Assembly: GCF_020172685.1 (NCBI RefSeq)
Contig: NZ_CP083986.1
Span: forward strand, 2,972,294 to 3,036,293
Source of the DNA: [Mycobacterium] nativiensis
Lineage (GTDB): Bacteria; Actinomycetota; Actinomycetes; Mycobacteriales; Mycobacteriaceae
DNA length: 64,000 nucleotides
Direction of reading: 5' to 3'
The position numbers and the translations under genes are program-made. Positions 10,027-18,809 of the stretch are shown here, one piece after another. The number at the start of each line of letters is the position of its first letter. The first letter of the stretch is position 1. A model generated the notes under the pieces. It worked only from the letters and a program-made list of their open reading frames with translations, was not told the DNA's origin and did not search any database.

Positions 10027-10694
10027 GATCCGGTCGTTCCGTCGCTGTCGGGACCCACGGTGGGACGCAACGGTTCCACCGCACCCGGCGAGGTCCGCAC
10101 CGTGTGCAGCCGCTGGGCGCAGGTGATCAGGCTGGCCACCGCCAGCAACCACATCGCCACGTGCAGCGCCCACGGCAGGCCGAACACCGGCAGATCGGAC
10201 AGGCCGGCGCCCACCAGCACGATGATCAGCCGTTCGGGACGCTCGATGTAGCCGCCGTCGCCGCGCAGGCCGCTGGCCTCGGCGCGGGCCTTGATGTAGG
10301 AGATCACCTGCGAGGTGACCAGGCAGATCAGCGTCGCGACCACCAACGGCGCGCTCTGCAGCCCGAACGCCGCCCACCAGGCCAGCCCGCAGAACACCGC
10401 GCCGTCACTGATCCGGTCGCAGGTGGCGTCCAGCACCGCACCGAAGGCGCTGCCGCCGCCGGTTTCGCGGGCCATCGCCCCGTCGACCATGTCGAAGTGC
10501 ACGAAGAACCAGACCACCAGGGTGCCGGCGAACAGCTGACCGGTCGGGAACAGGGTCAGCGCCGCGAGCACCGCGCCGGCGGTGCCGACGATGGTGACCA
10601 TGTCCGCGGTGAGCCCGGCCCGCAGAAAGGCCCGGGCGACCGGGGTGGTGATGCCGGCGAACGTCGCCCGCGACAGGAAGGGCAGTCGGCTCAT
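10023..10694 (-). CDS. pgsA1: phosphatidylinositol phosphate synthase PgsA1
   Basis: 223 residues from ATG 10692-10694 ([14 protein letters not shown]). A CDP-alcohol phosphotransferase joining CDP-diacylglycerol and inositol 3-phosphate to make phosphatidylinositol phosphate, the precursor of PI and PIM. The family motif D-x2-DG-x2-AR-x8-G-x3-D-x3-D is intact (DMVDGAMAR ... FGAVLDATCD). Multiple membrane helices follow. The ATG overlaps the HIT-gene stop as ATGA; an upstream GTG at 10709 is possible but less likely. Confidence 0.95.
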   Translation of the reverse strand: MSRLPFLSRATFAGITTPVARAFLRAGLTADMVTIVGTAGAVLAALTLFPTGQLFAGTLVVWFFVHFDMVDGAMARETGGGSAFGAVLDATCDRISDGAVFCGLAWWAAFGLQSAPLVVATLICLVTSQVISYIKARAEASGLRGDGGYIERPERLIIVLVGAGLSDLPVFGLPWALHVAMWLLAVASLITCAQRLHTVRTSPGAVEPLRPTVGPDSDGTTGS

Positions 10695-11263
10695 CGCTGC
10701 TTCGCCCACTCGTCGGCGAGCAGCCGCCGAGTGTCGCGCAGCAACTGCGGAATCACCTTGGCGCCGCCGACGATCGTGATGAAGTTCGCGTCACCGCCCC
10801 AGCGCGGCACCACATGGACGTGCAGGTGCTCGGCCAACGACCCGCCGGCCGACTCCCCCAGGTTCAGACCGACATTGAACCCGTGCGGGTTCGACACCGC
10901 CTTGATGACACGAATGGCCTTCTGGATGAACGTCATCAGCTCGGCGCCCTCAGCCTCGGTGAGGTCTTCGAACTCCGAGAACCGCCGATACGGCACCACC
11001 ATCAGGTGACCCGGGTTGTACGGGTAGAGGTTGAGCACCGCGTAGACGTGTTCGCCGCGCGCCACCACCAGCCCGTCCTCGTCGGACAGGGTGGGGATGT
11101 CGGTGAACGGCTGGGTGGATCGCGCCGAGCCCGATGCGGTGCGCTTGAGGGGCGCCTCCGCCAGGTAGGTCATCCGGTACGGCGTCCACAGCCGCTCCAG
11201 CCGGTCTACTTCACCGACGCCGGTGTCCACGATCGCCTGGTCGTCGACGCCTTCGCCGGTCAC
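10691..11263 (-). CDS. HIT family AP4A phosphorylase-like protein (Rv2613c type)
   Basis: 190 residues. The histidine triad HLHVHVV (HxHxHxx) lies near residue 148, and the [15 protein letters not shown] loop precedes it. The M. tuberculosis protein in this position, Rv2613c, has been reported as a diadenosine tetraphosphate phosphorylase. AP4A is a by-product of aminoacyl-tRNA synthetases, so coupling to thrS (4-nt GTGA overlap) makes biochemical sense. GTG start at 11263. Soluble, probably cytosolic. Confidence 0.93.
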   Translation of the reverse strand: MTGEGVDDQAIVDTGVGEVDRLERLWTPYRMTYLAEAPLKRTASGSARSTQPFTDIPTLSDEDGLVVARGEHVYAVLNLYPYNPGHLMVVPYRRFSEFEDLTEAEGAELMTFIQKAIRVIKAVSNPHGFNVGLNLGESAGGSLAEHLHVHVVPRWGGDANFITIVGGAKVIPQLLRDTRRLLADEWAKQR

Positions 11264-13317
11264 TGAGCTTCACCAGTCTTGCCGCCCACCTTCACCGTCT
11301 CGGCCGTCGGTACGGTGTTCTCGCGTGCGGCGATCCAGCCGATGATCGCCGCGACCGCCTCGTCGCGCGGAACGCCGTTGATCTGGGTGCGGTCACCGAA
11401 CCGGAAGCTCACCGCACCGGCCTCCACATCGCGGTCACCGGCCAGCAGCATGAACGGCACCCGCTGGTTGGTGTGGTTGACGATCTTCTTGGGCATCCGG
11501 TCATCGCTGGCATCCACCTCGACCCGGACGCCGTGGCTGCGCAGTTGCGCGGCAACGTCTTCCAGGTAGGGCGCGTGTTGGTCGGCAACCGGGATGCCGA
11601 CCACCTGCAGCGGCGCCAGCCAGGCCGGGAAGGCGCCGGCGTAGTGCTCGGTCAGTACGCCGAAGAACCGTTCGATCGAGCCGAACAGCGCGCGGTGGAT
11701 CAGCACCGGCCGCTGACGGGTTCCGTCTGAGGCGGTGTACTCCAGCTCGAAGCGGTCGGGCATGTTGAAGTCGAGCTGAATGGTCGACATCTGCCAGCTG
11801 CGCCCGAGGGCGTCCTTCACCTGTACGGAGATCTTCGGGCCGTAGAACGCGGCGCCGCCAGGGTCGGGCACCAGGGTCAGGCCGGATTCCTCGGCGACCT
11901 CACGCAGCGTGTCGGTCGCCTCCTGCCACACCTCGTCGGAGCCGACGTACTTCTCCGGGTCCTTGGTGGACAGTTCCAGGAAGTAGTCATCCAGGCCGTA
12001 GTCGGCCAGCAGGTCGAGCACGAAGCGCAGCAGCGATGTCAGCTCGTCGCGCATGCTTTCGCGGGTGCAGTAGATGTGCGCGTCGTCCTGGGTCATGCCC
12101 CGCACCCGGGTCAGCCCGTGCACCACCCCGGAGCGTTCGTAGCGGTACACACTGCCGAACTCGAAGAGCCGCAGCGGAAGCTCGCGGTAGGAACGCCCCC
12201 GTGACCGGAAGATCAGGTGATGCATCGGGCAGTTCATCGGCTTGAGGTAGTAGTCCTGGCCGGGCTTGCGCAGCGTGCCGTCCTCGGCGAACTCCGCATC
12301 GATGTGCATCGGCGGGTACATGCCCTCGCGGTACCACTCCAGGTGTCCGGAGGTCTCGTAGAGCTCGGACTTGGTGATGTGCGGGGTGTTGACGAACTGG
12401 TAGCCGGCCTCGATGTGCTTGCGGCGCGAGTACTCCTCAAGCTCCCGGCGGATGATTCCACCCTTGGGGTGGAAAACCGGTAGCCCAGAACCGATCTCGT
12501 CGGGGAAGCTGAACAGGTCGAGTTCCACCCCGAGCTTGCGGTGGTCGCGCCGAAGCGCCTCCTCGATCAGCTCGAGGTGACGGTCCAGTGCCTCCTGGGA
12601 TTCCCACGCGGTGCCGTAAACACGCTGCAGGCTGGCGTTGGCCTGGTCGCCGCGCCAGTAGGCGGCCGAGGAACGGGTGAGCTTGAACGCGGGGATGAAC
12701 CGGGTGGTCGGAATGTGCGGACCGCGGCACAGGTCACCCCAAACCCGTTCCCGGGTGCGCGGATTCAGGTTGTCGTAGGCGGTGAGCTCGTCGCCGCCGA
12801 CTTCCATGATGTCGGTGTCGCCGGACTTGTCGTCCACCAGTTCCAGCTTGTAGGGCTCGCCGGCCAACTCAGCGCGTGCGGCGTCCTTGGACTCATAAAC
12901 CCGCCGGGCGAACAGCTGGCCGTCCTTGATGATCGAGCGCATCCGCTTCTCGAGCTTCTCCAGGTCCTCCGGCGTGAACGCCTCGGGTACGTCGAAGTCG
13001 TAGTAGAAGCCGTCGGTGATCGGCGGGCCGATGCCGAGTTTGGCGGCGGGGAACAGGTCCTGTACCGCCTGGGCGAGCACGTGCGCGCAGGAGTGCCGGA
13101 TGACGCTGCGGCCATCGTCGGTGTCGGCCGCGACCGGGACCGCCTCGGCGTCGACCTCGGGAATCCAGCTCAGGTCGCGCAGTTTTCCCTCGGCGTCACG
13201 CACCACCACGATCGCGTCCGGCGCCCCCCGGCTCGGCAGTCCCGCGGCGCGCACCGCATCGGCGGCGGTGGTGCCGGCAGGAACCCGGATCGGGGCGGGC
13301 TGTGCGGGCGCGCTCAT
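11260..13317 (-). CDS. thrS: threonyl-tRNA synthetase
   Basis: 685 residues, full length for bacterial ThrS. Domains in order: TGS (about 1-75), the editing domain with [11 protein letters not shown], the class II catalytic core with the zinc-binding NCPMHH stretch and class II motif 2 in the region [17 protein letters not shown], and the C-terminal anticodon-binding domain. It charges tRNA-Thr and hydrolyses Ser-tRNA-Thr. First gene of the operon that continues through HIT, pgsA1, patA, pimA and Nudix. No T-box leader is seen upstream, in line with other mycobacteria. Confidence 0.97.
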   Translation of the reverse strand: MSAPAQPAPIRVPAGTTAADAVRAAGLPSRGAPDAIVVVRDAEGKLRDLSWIPEVDAEAVPVAADTDDGRSVIRHSCAHVLAQAVQDLFPAAKLGIGPPITDGFYYDFDVPEAFTPEDLEKLEKRMRSIIKDGQLFARRVYESKDAARAELAGEPYKLELVDDKSGDTDIMEVGGDELTAYDNLNPRTRERVWGDLCRGPHIPTTRFIPAFKLTRSSAAYWRGDQANASLQRVYGTAWESQEALDRHLELIEEALRRDHRKLGVELDLFSFPDEIGSGLPVFHPKGGIIRRELEEYSRRKHIEAGYQFVNTPHITKSELYETSGHLEWYREGMYPPMHIDAEFAEDGTLRKPGQDYYLKPMNCPMHHLIFRSRGRSYRELPLRLFEFGSVYRYERSGVVHGLTRVRGMTQDDAHIYCTRESMRDELTSLLRFVLDLLADYGLDDYFLELSTKDPEKYVGSDEVWQEATDTLREVAEESGLTLVPDPGGAAFYGPKISVQVKDALGRSWQMSTIQLDFNMPDRFELEYTASDGTRQRPVLIHRALFGSIERFFGVLTEHYAGAFPAWLAPLQVVGIPVADQHAPYLEDVAAQLRSHGVRVEVDASDDRMPKKIVNHTNQRVPFMLLAGDRDVEAGAVSFRFGDRTQINGVPRDEAVAAIIGWIAARENTVPTAETVKVGGKTGEAQ

Positions 13318-13408
13318 TGCGTGGTCTCCAAGGGGATGCGAGGTGTCGAAACGTCCGCGACCATGCTATCGGGGCTGTGATGGCCGACCGCTCGGGAGTA
13401 GGTCGGCG

Positions 13409-14035
13409 TCATGGCTGGCCGGGTTTGAGCACCACGAACAAGGCCTCGGCGTCGGCCAGCAGCGTGTCGCCGTCGCACAGTCGGGTCTCGACATAGATCT
13501 TGCGGCCCTCGGTCCGGCTGACCCACGCCTCGATCTGCAGTTCCTTGTCGATCGGGACGATGTTGCGGTAGTTCATGTGCAGGTAGGCGGTGCGTTGGTA
13601 GGGCCCGCCGGTGAGCAACCACGACGCGGTTCCCAGCACGGAGTCGAACAGCAGCGCGATGGCCCCGCCGTGCGCCGCCCCGTTGCGCCCCAGGTGGAAG
13701 CGGCGGAATCGGGCCCAGCCGGCCAGCCGATCGGCAGCCCCCTCGGACCGCTGCCGCTGCAGTTTCATCGGCACCGGCAGCAGGTTGCCGCGCATCGGCA
13801 GATCCAGCCGGCGTCCCGACGGCGACGACCACTCATCGGTGTCGAAGGGGGCCAGCAGGTCGCAGACCTCCTGCAGCGCGTCGGCGGCCCGGCTGATCAC
13901 CTCGTGGGGGGCGTCGACCGCTCGGGCGTGGTCCTGCAGGGCACGCATCGTCTCCAGGAACCGGCCGTAGTCCGGCCCGCCCTTCTCGGTCGGTTCGGGC
14001 GGATTGAAACCGCCGCCGGCATGTGGTGAGCTCAC
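13409..14035 (-). CDS. PaaI-type hot-dog thioesterase
   Basis: 208 residues from GTG 14033-14035. The C-terminal 120 residues form a hot-dog domain with the HGGAIALLFDSVLG helix typical of PaaI/DUF4442-type acyl-CoA thioesterases. The N-terminal 70 residues are proline-rich then helical and not diagnostic. It lies 91 bp downstream of the thrS start on the same strand but outside the overlapped operon; it is divergent from the DUF1990 gene. The substrate is unknown. Confidence 0.85.
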   Translation of the reverse strand: MSSPHAGGGFNPPEPTEKGGPDYGRFLETMRALQDHARAVDAPHEVISRAADALQEVCDLLAPFDTDEWSSPSGRRLDLPMRGNLLPVPMKLQRQRSEGAADRLAGWARFRRFHLGRNGAAHGGAIALLFDSVLGTASWLLTGGPYQRTAYLHMNYRNIVPIDKELQIEAWVSRTEGRKIYVETRLCDGDTLLADAEALFVVLKPGQP

Positions 14036-14100
14036 CCGTCTATTTAACGTTCAGGCGATTACCGACCGACCGCACGCCCAGGGGTGGCAGGGTTGAGCCG

Positions 14101-14598
14101 ATGGACTTGAGTGCGCTGCGCGGTCTCCCCCTGACCTACACCGAAGTGGGCGCCACCGCCGGGACGCTGCCAGCCGGGTACCACCACCTGGATCTGAGCG
14201 CACGGATCGGCCGGGGCCGGCAGCGCTTCGATGAGGCGGCAGATGCGGTGTTGCACTGGGGAATGCAGCGCGGCGCCGGGCTGGCTGTGCGTGCGGACAG
14301 CGACATCGCCGCGATGGATGCAGTGGTACTGGTCCGACTCGGCCTTCTGGCGGCGCCGTGCCGGGTGGTCTCCGTCATCTCCGAACCGGATCGCCGCGGC
14401 TTCGCCTACGGCACCCTGGCCGGGCATCCCGAATCCGGTGAGGAACTGTTTGCGGTGCGCTACGACCCGGCCGATGCGGCGGTATATGCCGAGGTGCGTG
14501 CGTTCTCCCGTCCCGCCACTTGGTGGATGAGGGCGGGCGGGCCGGTGGCATTGCTGGCGCAGCGGGTTATCGCCAAACGCTATCTGCGGGCGCTGTGA
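14101..14598 (+). CDS. DUF1990 family protein
   Basis: 165 residues from ATG 14101 (MDLSALRGLPLTYTEVG). The pattern TYTEVGAT ... YHHLD ... RIGRGRQRFDEAADAVLHWGMQ ... GFAYGTLAGHPESGEE fits DUF1990, a small protein family found in actinobacteria and plants with no established function. An earlier in-frame start at 14023 overlaps the divergent thioesterase gene and is less likely. Followed by a strong inverted repeat that probably ends transcription. Confidence 0.75.
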   Translation: MDLSALRGLPLTYTEVGATAGTLPAGYHHLDLSARIGRGRQRFDEAADAVLHWGMQRGAGLAVRADSDIAAMDAVVLVRLGLLAAPCRVVSVISEPDRRGFAYGTLAGHPESGEELFAVRYDPADAAVYAEVRAFSRPATWWMRAGGPVALLAQRVIAKRYLRAL

Positions 14599-14613
14599 CG
14601 CCCCGGCAGAATA

Positions 14614-14655
14614 CGGCCGCGCCACGGGCTGATCGGGTTAGCCGTGGCGCGGCCG
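14614..14655. terminator. bidirectional hairpin between convergent genes
   Basis: Perfect 14-bp arms (CGGCCGCGCCACGG and its complement) with a 14-nt loop between the 3' ends of the DUF1990 gene and doxX. GC-rich with no U tract, as is usual for mycobacterial terminators; suits both strands. Confidence 0.6.
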
Positions 14656-14679
14656 CGAACCGGTGGGGTTGTGGCTGTA

Positions 14680-15135
14680 TCAGGTCATTTGCCGGGTGTG
14701 CACCGCCTGCGCCAGTCGGGCCAGCACCACCGCAGAGACCAGCAGTCCGAAGTCGCGGAGCGCGACGTCGTAGTAGCCGGACAGCGTCAGCAGGTCGACG
14801 ATGATGCCGCCGAGCCAGGCCGCCACCACCCAGGCGCCGATGCGCGGTGCGACCGCGACCAGGACGCCGGCCACGATCTCAATGACTCCGATCAGATACA
14901 TGGCCTGGTCACCGTTGCCCGGCAGGATGTCGTTGATCCAGCCGGCCAGGTACTTATCCCAGTGGCTCGAGCCGGTTCCGCCGGGTACGTGCGGTAGCAG
15001 ATTGAAGAATTTGTCCAGACCGAACAGGATCGGGGCGACGGTGAACAGGGTGCGCAGCAGGAAGAACGCTTCGAACAGGGGATCCTTCAATCGATCCGAA
15101 AGGGCAGGTGAACTGGAATGACTGGTGGTACTCAT
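14680..15135 (-). CDS. DoxX family membrane protein
   Basis: 151 residues with about four predicted membrane helices (residues 22-42, 78-95, 100-118, 125-142). LFTVAPILFGLDKFFNLL and IGVIEIVAGVLVAVAPRIGA are DoxX-like. DoxX proteins are membrane partners in redox homeostasis; mycobacterial DoxX has been linked to a SodA/SseA membrane-associated oxidoreductase complex. Start ATG 15133-15135 with GAGGAG six bases upstream. The gene is divergent from a winged-helix regulator with two matching dyads in between, so it is almost certainly the regulated target. Confidence 0.88.
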   Translation of the reverse strand: MSTTSHSSSPALSDRLKDPLFEAFFLLRTLFTVAPILFGLDKFFNLLPHVPGGTGSSHWDKYLAGWINDILPGNGDQAMYLIGVIEIVAGVLVAVAPRIGAWVVAAWLGGIIVDLLTLSGYYDVALRDFGLLVSAVVLARLAQAVHTRQMT

Positions 15136-15149
15136 GACATTCTCCTCGC

Positions 15150-15179
15150 TTCTAACGGATGATATTTTGTACGTTAGAA
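15150..15179. promoter_or_regulatory. operator-like dyad 1, TTCTAACG-N14-CGTTAGAA
   Basis: Perfect 8-bp inverted arms separated by 14 nt (30 bp in all), 15 bp upstream of the doxX ATG. It shares arm length, spacer length and sequence TTCTAnCG with the dyad at 15188; the two centres are 38 bp apart. Confidence 0.75.
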
Positions 15180-15187
15180 CCAGCAGG

Positions 15188-15217
15188 TTCTATCGTCAAG
15201 CGATTTATCCGATAGAA
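15188..15217. promoter_or_regulatory. operator-like dyad 2, TTCTATCG-N14-CGATAGAA
   Basis: Second 30-bp dyad of the same design, ending 8 bp before the regulator ATG. Its position would block transcription or translation of the regulator gene, suggesting autoregulation. Confidence 0.75.
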
Positions 15218-15225
15218 ATTGGCTG

Positions 15226-15948
15226 ATGATGGCCAACCTGGACCGTGACATCACCGGAATCGGCGCGCTCGCCGATCCGGTCCGCCGGGAGCTGTACCGC
15301 TTCGTCGCCGCCCAACCCGCCCCGGTCAGCCGTGATGAGGCTGCCGACGCAACCGGGATGGCGCGCCACCAGGCCAAGTTCCATCTGGACCGGCTGCAGG
15401 CCGACGGCCTGCTGCAGAGCGACTATGCGCGGACGACGGGCCGCTCCGGGCCCGGCGCCGGTCGGCCCTCGAAGCGGTACCGGCGCTCCTCGGATCAGAT
15501 CGCGGTGAGCCTGCCGCCGCGAGAGTACGAGCTGGCCGGCCGTTTGATGGCCGACGCGATCGCCGAGTCCGCCCGCACCGGCACACCGGCGAGCGACGTG
15601 CTTGGCAGGCTGGCCCACGACCACGGCCATGACCTCGTCGCGGCGCTCGCCGAGGAACGACCGCCAACCGACGCCGCGACCGCACTTGCGTTGGCCACTG
15701 CGGTGCTCAGCGACCACGGCTACGAGCCGCGCGAGGCCGATGGCGAGGTCTACCTGGCCAACTGCCCATTCCACACGCTGGCTCGAACCCAGACCCAGCT
15801 GGCCTGCGCGATGAACCACGCCCTGATCCGTGGTGTGGCCGATGCGCTGGCGCCGCACTGCCCGCGGACCCGCCTCGACCCCGACTCGGGTCCAGATCCG
15901 TCGCGGTGTTGCGTGGTGCTGAGCGCCGGTGGGACCGCCCCGCGCTAA
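15226..15948 (+). CDS. winged-helix regulator with C-terminal Cys/His domain (ArsR/SufR-like)
   Basis: 240 residues. An N-terminal winged helix (about 12-85) holds ALADPVRRELYRFV and the recognition region TGMARHQAKFHLDRL, with GRPSKRYR in the wing. The C-terminal part has NCPFHTLA, then Cys after 13 residues (ACAMNH), a further Cys, and RCCVVL near the end, a pattern suited to an Fe-S cluster or metal. SufR-type Fe-S sensors share this arrangement in general terms. Divergent from doxX with two matching dyads between. Two adjacent ATGs (15226, 15229) are possible starts. The effector is unknown. Confidence 0.82.
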   Translation: MMANLDRDITGIGALADPVRRELYRFVAAQPAPVSRDEAADATGMARHQAKFHLDRLQADGLLQSDYARTTGRSGPGAGRPSKRYRRSSDQIAVSLPPREYELAGRLMADAIAESARTGTPASDVLGRLAHDHGHDLVAALAEERPPTDAATALALATAVLSDHGYEPREADGEVYLANCPFHTLARTQTQLACAMNHALIRGVADALAPHCPRTRLDPDSGPDPSRCCVVLSAGGTAPR

Positions 15949-16898
15949 GCCCAGCGGGCCAGCAACTCCGAAGCCCCGGTGCACAACTCGTCGAGAACCA
16001 CGCCCACCGGCCGGCTGTCGACGAGCATTCCGACACCCTGGCCCGCATCGACCGGGGCCAGGCGCTGATCATCGGCGGCGATCCCGGCGGCCAGTTCGAC
16101 GTTGGCGTCCTGATCGCCGGCCAGGTCGTCTTCGCGGCCCCTCCAGCGGGTCACGAACTCGTTGCCCAGCACCCGCGACGGGAATCGCGCCGGCCAGTCC
16201 AGCCGCTGACCGACGTCGAACACCCGGGTGGTGACCGTGTCGGTGCCGGCGGCCGCGATCAGCGCACGGCGGGCACCGTCACCGGTCAGCGCCTCCGGAC
16301 AGGCCGACAGGCAGGTCCCCAGCCAGGCGCCCGCGGCACCGGCGGCCAGCACCGCGGCCAGGCTGCGCGGCGAGGCGATCCCCCCGGCGGCCAGCACCGG
16401 CACCGTCGCGGTGTCCAGGACGGCGTCGAGCAGGGGCAGCGTGGCCAGCCGCATATCCCCGTGCCCGCCGCCCTCGGCGCCGCGGGCCACCAGCACATCC
16501 ACCCCGGCGCCCTGGGCACGGCGGGCGCTCTCGACGTCATAGACCTGGGTGACGGTGGGGATGCCGGCGGCATGGGCGCGGTCCACCCAGGACAGGTCAG
16601 TGCCGAAGCTCACCGACAGCAGCGTCGGCCGGGCAGCCAGGGCCGCGTCGAGCAGGTCGGGCTGGTTGCGGATCACCCAGTCCACCAAGCCGATTCCGAA
16701 TCGCGGCGGTTGCCCGAGGTGGTCCAGTTCGGTGGCCAGTACAGCCGCGGTGGCGGTGCTGCCCATTCCGATCATGCCCAGCCCACCCGCGGCGGTGACG
16801 GCGGCGGCCAGCCGCCCACCGGCGACGCCACCCATCGGGGCGTTGAGCACCGGCAGCCGCAGCCCGGCGCTCATCGACCAGGCCGTGCCGAATTGCAC
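15945..16898 (-). CDS. nitronate monooxygenase-like FMN flavoprotein
   Basis: 317 residues, TIM-barrel of the 2-nitropropane dioxygenase/nitronate monooxygenase family: NAPMGGVAGG at the N-terminus, the GAEGGGHGD loop with the likely catalytic His (GxEAGGH in the family), AAGGIASPRSL for phosphate binding and GAWLGTCLSACPEA. Members oxidise nitronates such as propionate 3-nitronate using FMN; some act as enoyl reductases. Last of a five-gene run starting at fdxC; 2 bp after the cupin stop. Its 3' end overlaps the convergent regulator by 4 nt. GTG 16898 is used; an ATG at 16874 is also plausible. Confidence 0.88.
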   Translation of the reverse strand: MQFGTAWSMSAGLRLPVLNAPMGGVAGGRLAAAVTAAGGLGMIGMGSTATAAVLATELDHLGQPPRFGIGLVDWVIRNQPDLLDAALAARPTLLSVSFGTDLSWVDRAHAAGIPTVTQVYDVESARRAQGAGVDVLVARGAEGGGHGDMRLATLPLLDAVLDTATVPVLAAGGIASPRSLAAVLAAGAAGAWLGTCLSACPEALTGDGARRALIAAAGTDTVTTRVFDVGQRLDWPARFPSRVLGNEFVTRWRGREDDLAGDQDANVELAAGIAADDQRLAPVDAGQGVGMLVDSRPVGVVLDELCTGASELLARWA

Positions 16899-16900
16899 GG

Positions 16901-17239
16901 TCAGTGTGAGGCGCTCTTGGCGACGGTCAGCAGCACCACGGAGTCCTCCAAGGACTCCAATGCGTGACGGGTGCGCGGCAGTGTGACGATCTCACCACCC
17001 GAGCCCTCCCAGGCGTCGTCGCCGGCGGTCAGCCGCACCCGGCCGCGCAGCACCTGCAGGGTGGACTCCCCCGGGCTGTCATGTTCAGCCAGCGCCTGTC
17101 CGGCCGCCAGCGCGACCAGAGTCTGGCGCAGGTGGTGCACCGAGCCGCCGTAAACGGTGTGGGCCGCGCGCCCACTGTGGTGCGCCTTCGCCTCGGCCAG
17201 CTTCTCGTCGGCCAATGCGGTCAGGGAGGTCGATTCCAT
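16901..17239 (-). CDS. small cupin-domain protein
   Basis: 112 residues. A single cupin_2 barrel: LAEHDSPGESTLQVLRGRV gives the first metal-motif region (His, then Glu) and GGEIVTLPRTRHALESLED the second (His). It could bind a metal and a small molecule, but the activity cannot be named. It lies 42 bp after the membrane-protein gene and 2 bp before the nitronate monooxygenase gene, in the fdxC-led operon. A second, larger cupin is encoded by the divergent operon at 18853. Confidence 0.8.
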   Translation of the reverse strand: MESTSLTALADEKLAEAKAHHSGRAAHTVYGGSVHHLRQTLVALAAGQALAEHDSPGESTLQVLRGRVRLTAGDDAWEGSGGEIVTLPRTRHALESLEDSVVLLTVAKSASH

Positions 17240-17281
17240 CTGGCGGTCCTTCTGTTCGGCGGGACATTACGGTCGGACAGC

Positions 17282-17707
17282 TCAACGGGACAGCAGCAGG
17301 ATGCCCAACGGCACCAGTGCGACAACCTTGATCAGCTCCAGGCCTACGTAGGCGTAGTGCGCGCGGGAACGCGGCGCATCCAGCCCGGACAGCACCTGGT
17401 CGGCACGGCGGCTCAGGCCGGGCCGCACCGCCACCAGCTGAGCCAGCAGCATCGTCACGGCCACCGCGAACGTCACGGCGATCGCGGCCGTCGGTCGCTC
17501 CGACACGAAGGTCGCCGCGATGGCGGCGGCCAGAATCAGTTCGGCGGAGTTGAGGGCCCGAAACACCAATCGGCCGATACCCAGACAGATCGGAATGGTC
17601 GCGTTGGGCGCCCGGAACTTCAGCGGCGCCTCCATGAACGAGATCGCAGTCACCATGCCCAGCCACAGGAATGTCGCGGCGATCGCGACGGCCGAGCCGA
17701 TGCTCAC
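17282..17707 (-). CDS. conserved four-helix membrane protein
   Basis: 141 residues with about four membrane segments (residues 5-25, 50-68, 73-92, 118-140). The first helix ends in the unusual SFMEAPLKFRAP, which looks conserved because charged residues sit inside an otherwise hydrophobic context. I do not recognise a named function. The ATG overlaps the regulator stop by 4 nt and the gene lies in the fdxC-led operon, so it probably serves the same response. Confidence 0.8.
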   Translation of the reverse strand: MSIGSAVAIAATFLWLGMVTAISFMEAPLKFRAPNATIPICLGIGRLVFRALNSAELILAAAIAATFVSERPTAAIAVTFAVAVTMLLAQLVAVRPGLSRRADQVLSGLDAPRSRAHYAYVGLELIKVVALVPLGILLLSR

Positions 17708-18459
17708 CCGGCGGCCCCGTCGACTGGGACGGGCGCCGCGGGGGCCTCCGCGATCGGAACTCCGTTTGAGAATGGCTTGGGCTCACCGAGATTCATCGAC
17801 TTCAGGTGGGCGACGCAGAGGTCGGGCTGGGCGAACGAGTCCAGACGGTCGACCGTCACCGGTGCGCCCCAGGCCTCCAGCGCGCCCTGCATCAGACCGA
17901 GGTGAATCGGACAGACCACGTCGGTGGAGTTCTCGGCGAGCTCAAGGAACGGGCAGTGCCGCAGTCCGAGCTGCGGCTGACCCGCGGTGTCGGGTTCGAG
18001 GCGCTCCGGTTCGAACCCGAGCTCGTCGAGCATGTCCACGAGTTGTTCGGTCGAGTCTTCGGCGTCGACGGGATCGTCCGGTTGGTCCGGCGACCGCATT
18101 CGCCGCCCCCAGGCCCGGCCGGCTGCCAACGCCTTGCCGCTGGGATCCTGGTCGGCGGCGAGGCCGGCGGTGAGGATCTCGGCGAGCAGCCGGAACCGGC
18201 GCGTGCCGCCGCGGTCCATCTGGCGGATCGCCTGGAACATCAGTGCCGGCCGGCCACGACCCTTGTGGTCGGATTCGGTGTTCTCGACCCGGCCTTCCTC
18301 CACGAGGGTGTCGAGGTGGAAGCGCACCGTGTTGGGGTGCACGCCCAACTCGTCAGCGATCTGCGCGATGCTCAGCGGCTCGTCCGCGGCCTGCACCAGC
18401 CGAAGTACGTCGAGGCGACGTCCTCCCGGTGGCCCGGCCGGCTTGGCGATGTCGCTCAC
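17704..18459 (-). CDS. winged-helix regulator with C-terminal Cys motif, encoded next to fdxC
   Basis: 251 residues from GTG 18457-18459. The winged helix (about 12-80) contains LSIAQIADELGVHPNTVRFHLDTL and KGRGRPALMF. The C-terminal half has HCPFLELA, Cys after 13 residues (VVCPIHLGL) and a last Cys in DLCVAHL. The spacing C-X13-C-X31-C parallels C-X13-C-X33-C in the regulator at 15226, pointing to a shared cofactor, perhaps an Fe-S cluster. It overlaps fdxC by 4 nt (GTGA). A role sensing oxygen, NO or iron is inference. Confidence 0.85.
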   Translation of the reverse strand: MSDIAKPAGPPGGRRLDVLRLVQAADEPLSIAQIADELGVHPNTVRFHLDTLVEEGRVENTESDHKGRGRPALMFQAIRQMDRGGTRRFRLLAEILTAGLAADQDPSGKALAAGRAWGRRMRSPDQPDDPVDAEDSTEQLVDMLDELGFEPERLEPDTAGQPQLGLRHCPFLELAENSTDVVCPIHLGLMQGALEAWGAPVTVDRLDSFAQPDLCVAHLKSMNLGEPKPFSNGVPIAEAPAAPVPVDGAAG

Positions 18460-18800
18460 TCCCCCTGAGGCGGGTAACCGGCAACCAGCGGGGTGTCGAT
18501 GCCGAGCGCTCCGATCTTGGCAGCGCCGCCGGGTGAGCCGAGCGCCTCGTCGCGCCCGGGCAACGCCTCGGTGAAGAACTCCGCGTTGTCGGCCAGGTGG
18601 GGTTGCAATTCGTCCGGCAGGTCATCTTCGTAGTAGATGGCCTCTACCGGGCACACCGGCTCGCAGGCTCCGCAGTCCACACATTCATCCGGATGGATGT
18701 AGAGGGCTCGACCGCCTTCATAGATGCAATCGACCGGGCACTCCTCCACGCAGGCCCGGTCCATCACGTCAACGCACGGCTTCCCGATCACATATGCCAT
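18456..18800 (-). CDS. fdxC: 7Fe ferredoxin FdxC
   Basis: 114 residues with the N-terminal pattern of seven-iron ferredoxins: Cys9, Cys17 and Cys21 (PCVDVMDRACVEECP) and the CVDCGACEPVCP cluster. One [3Fe-4S] and one [4Fe-4S] are expected, as in M. tuberculosis FdxC (Rv1177), a known electron donor to some P450s. The C-terminal extension rich in Gly/Pro is unremarkable. It heads a five-gene operon with a Cys-rich regulator, a membrane protein, a cupin and a flavoprotein; here fdxC is not in its M. tuberculosis context. Confidence 0.93.
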   Translation of the reverse strand: MAYVIGKPCVDVMDRACVEECPVDCIYEGGRALYIHPDECVDCGACEPVCPVEAIYYEDDLPDELQPHLADNAEFFTEALPGRDEALGSPGGAAKIGALGIDTPLVAGYPPQGE

Positions 18801-18809
18801 GGGCGTAGA

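Noticed and set aside
13318..13408. T-box or attenuator leader for thrS
   Set aside because: No T-box bases, specifier loop or terminator were found in the short gap, and none is known for mycobacterial thrS.
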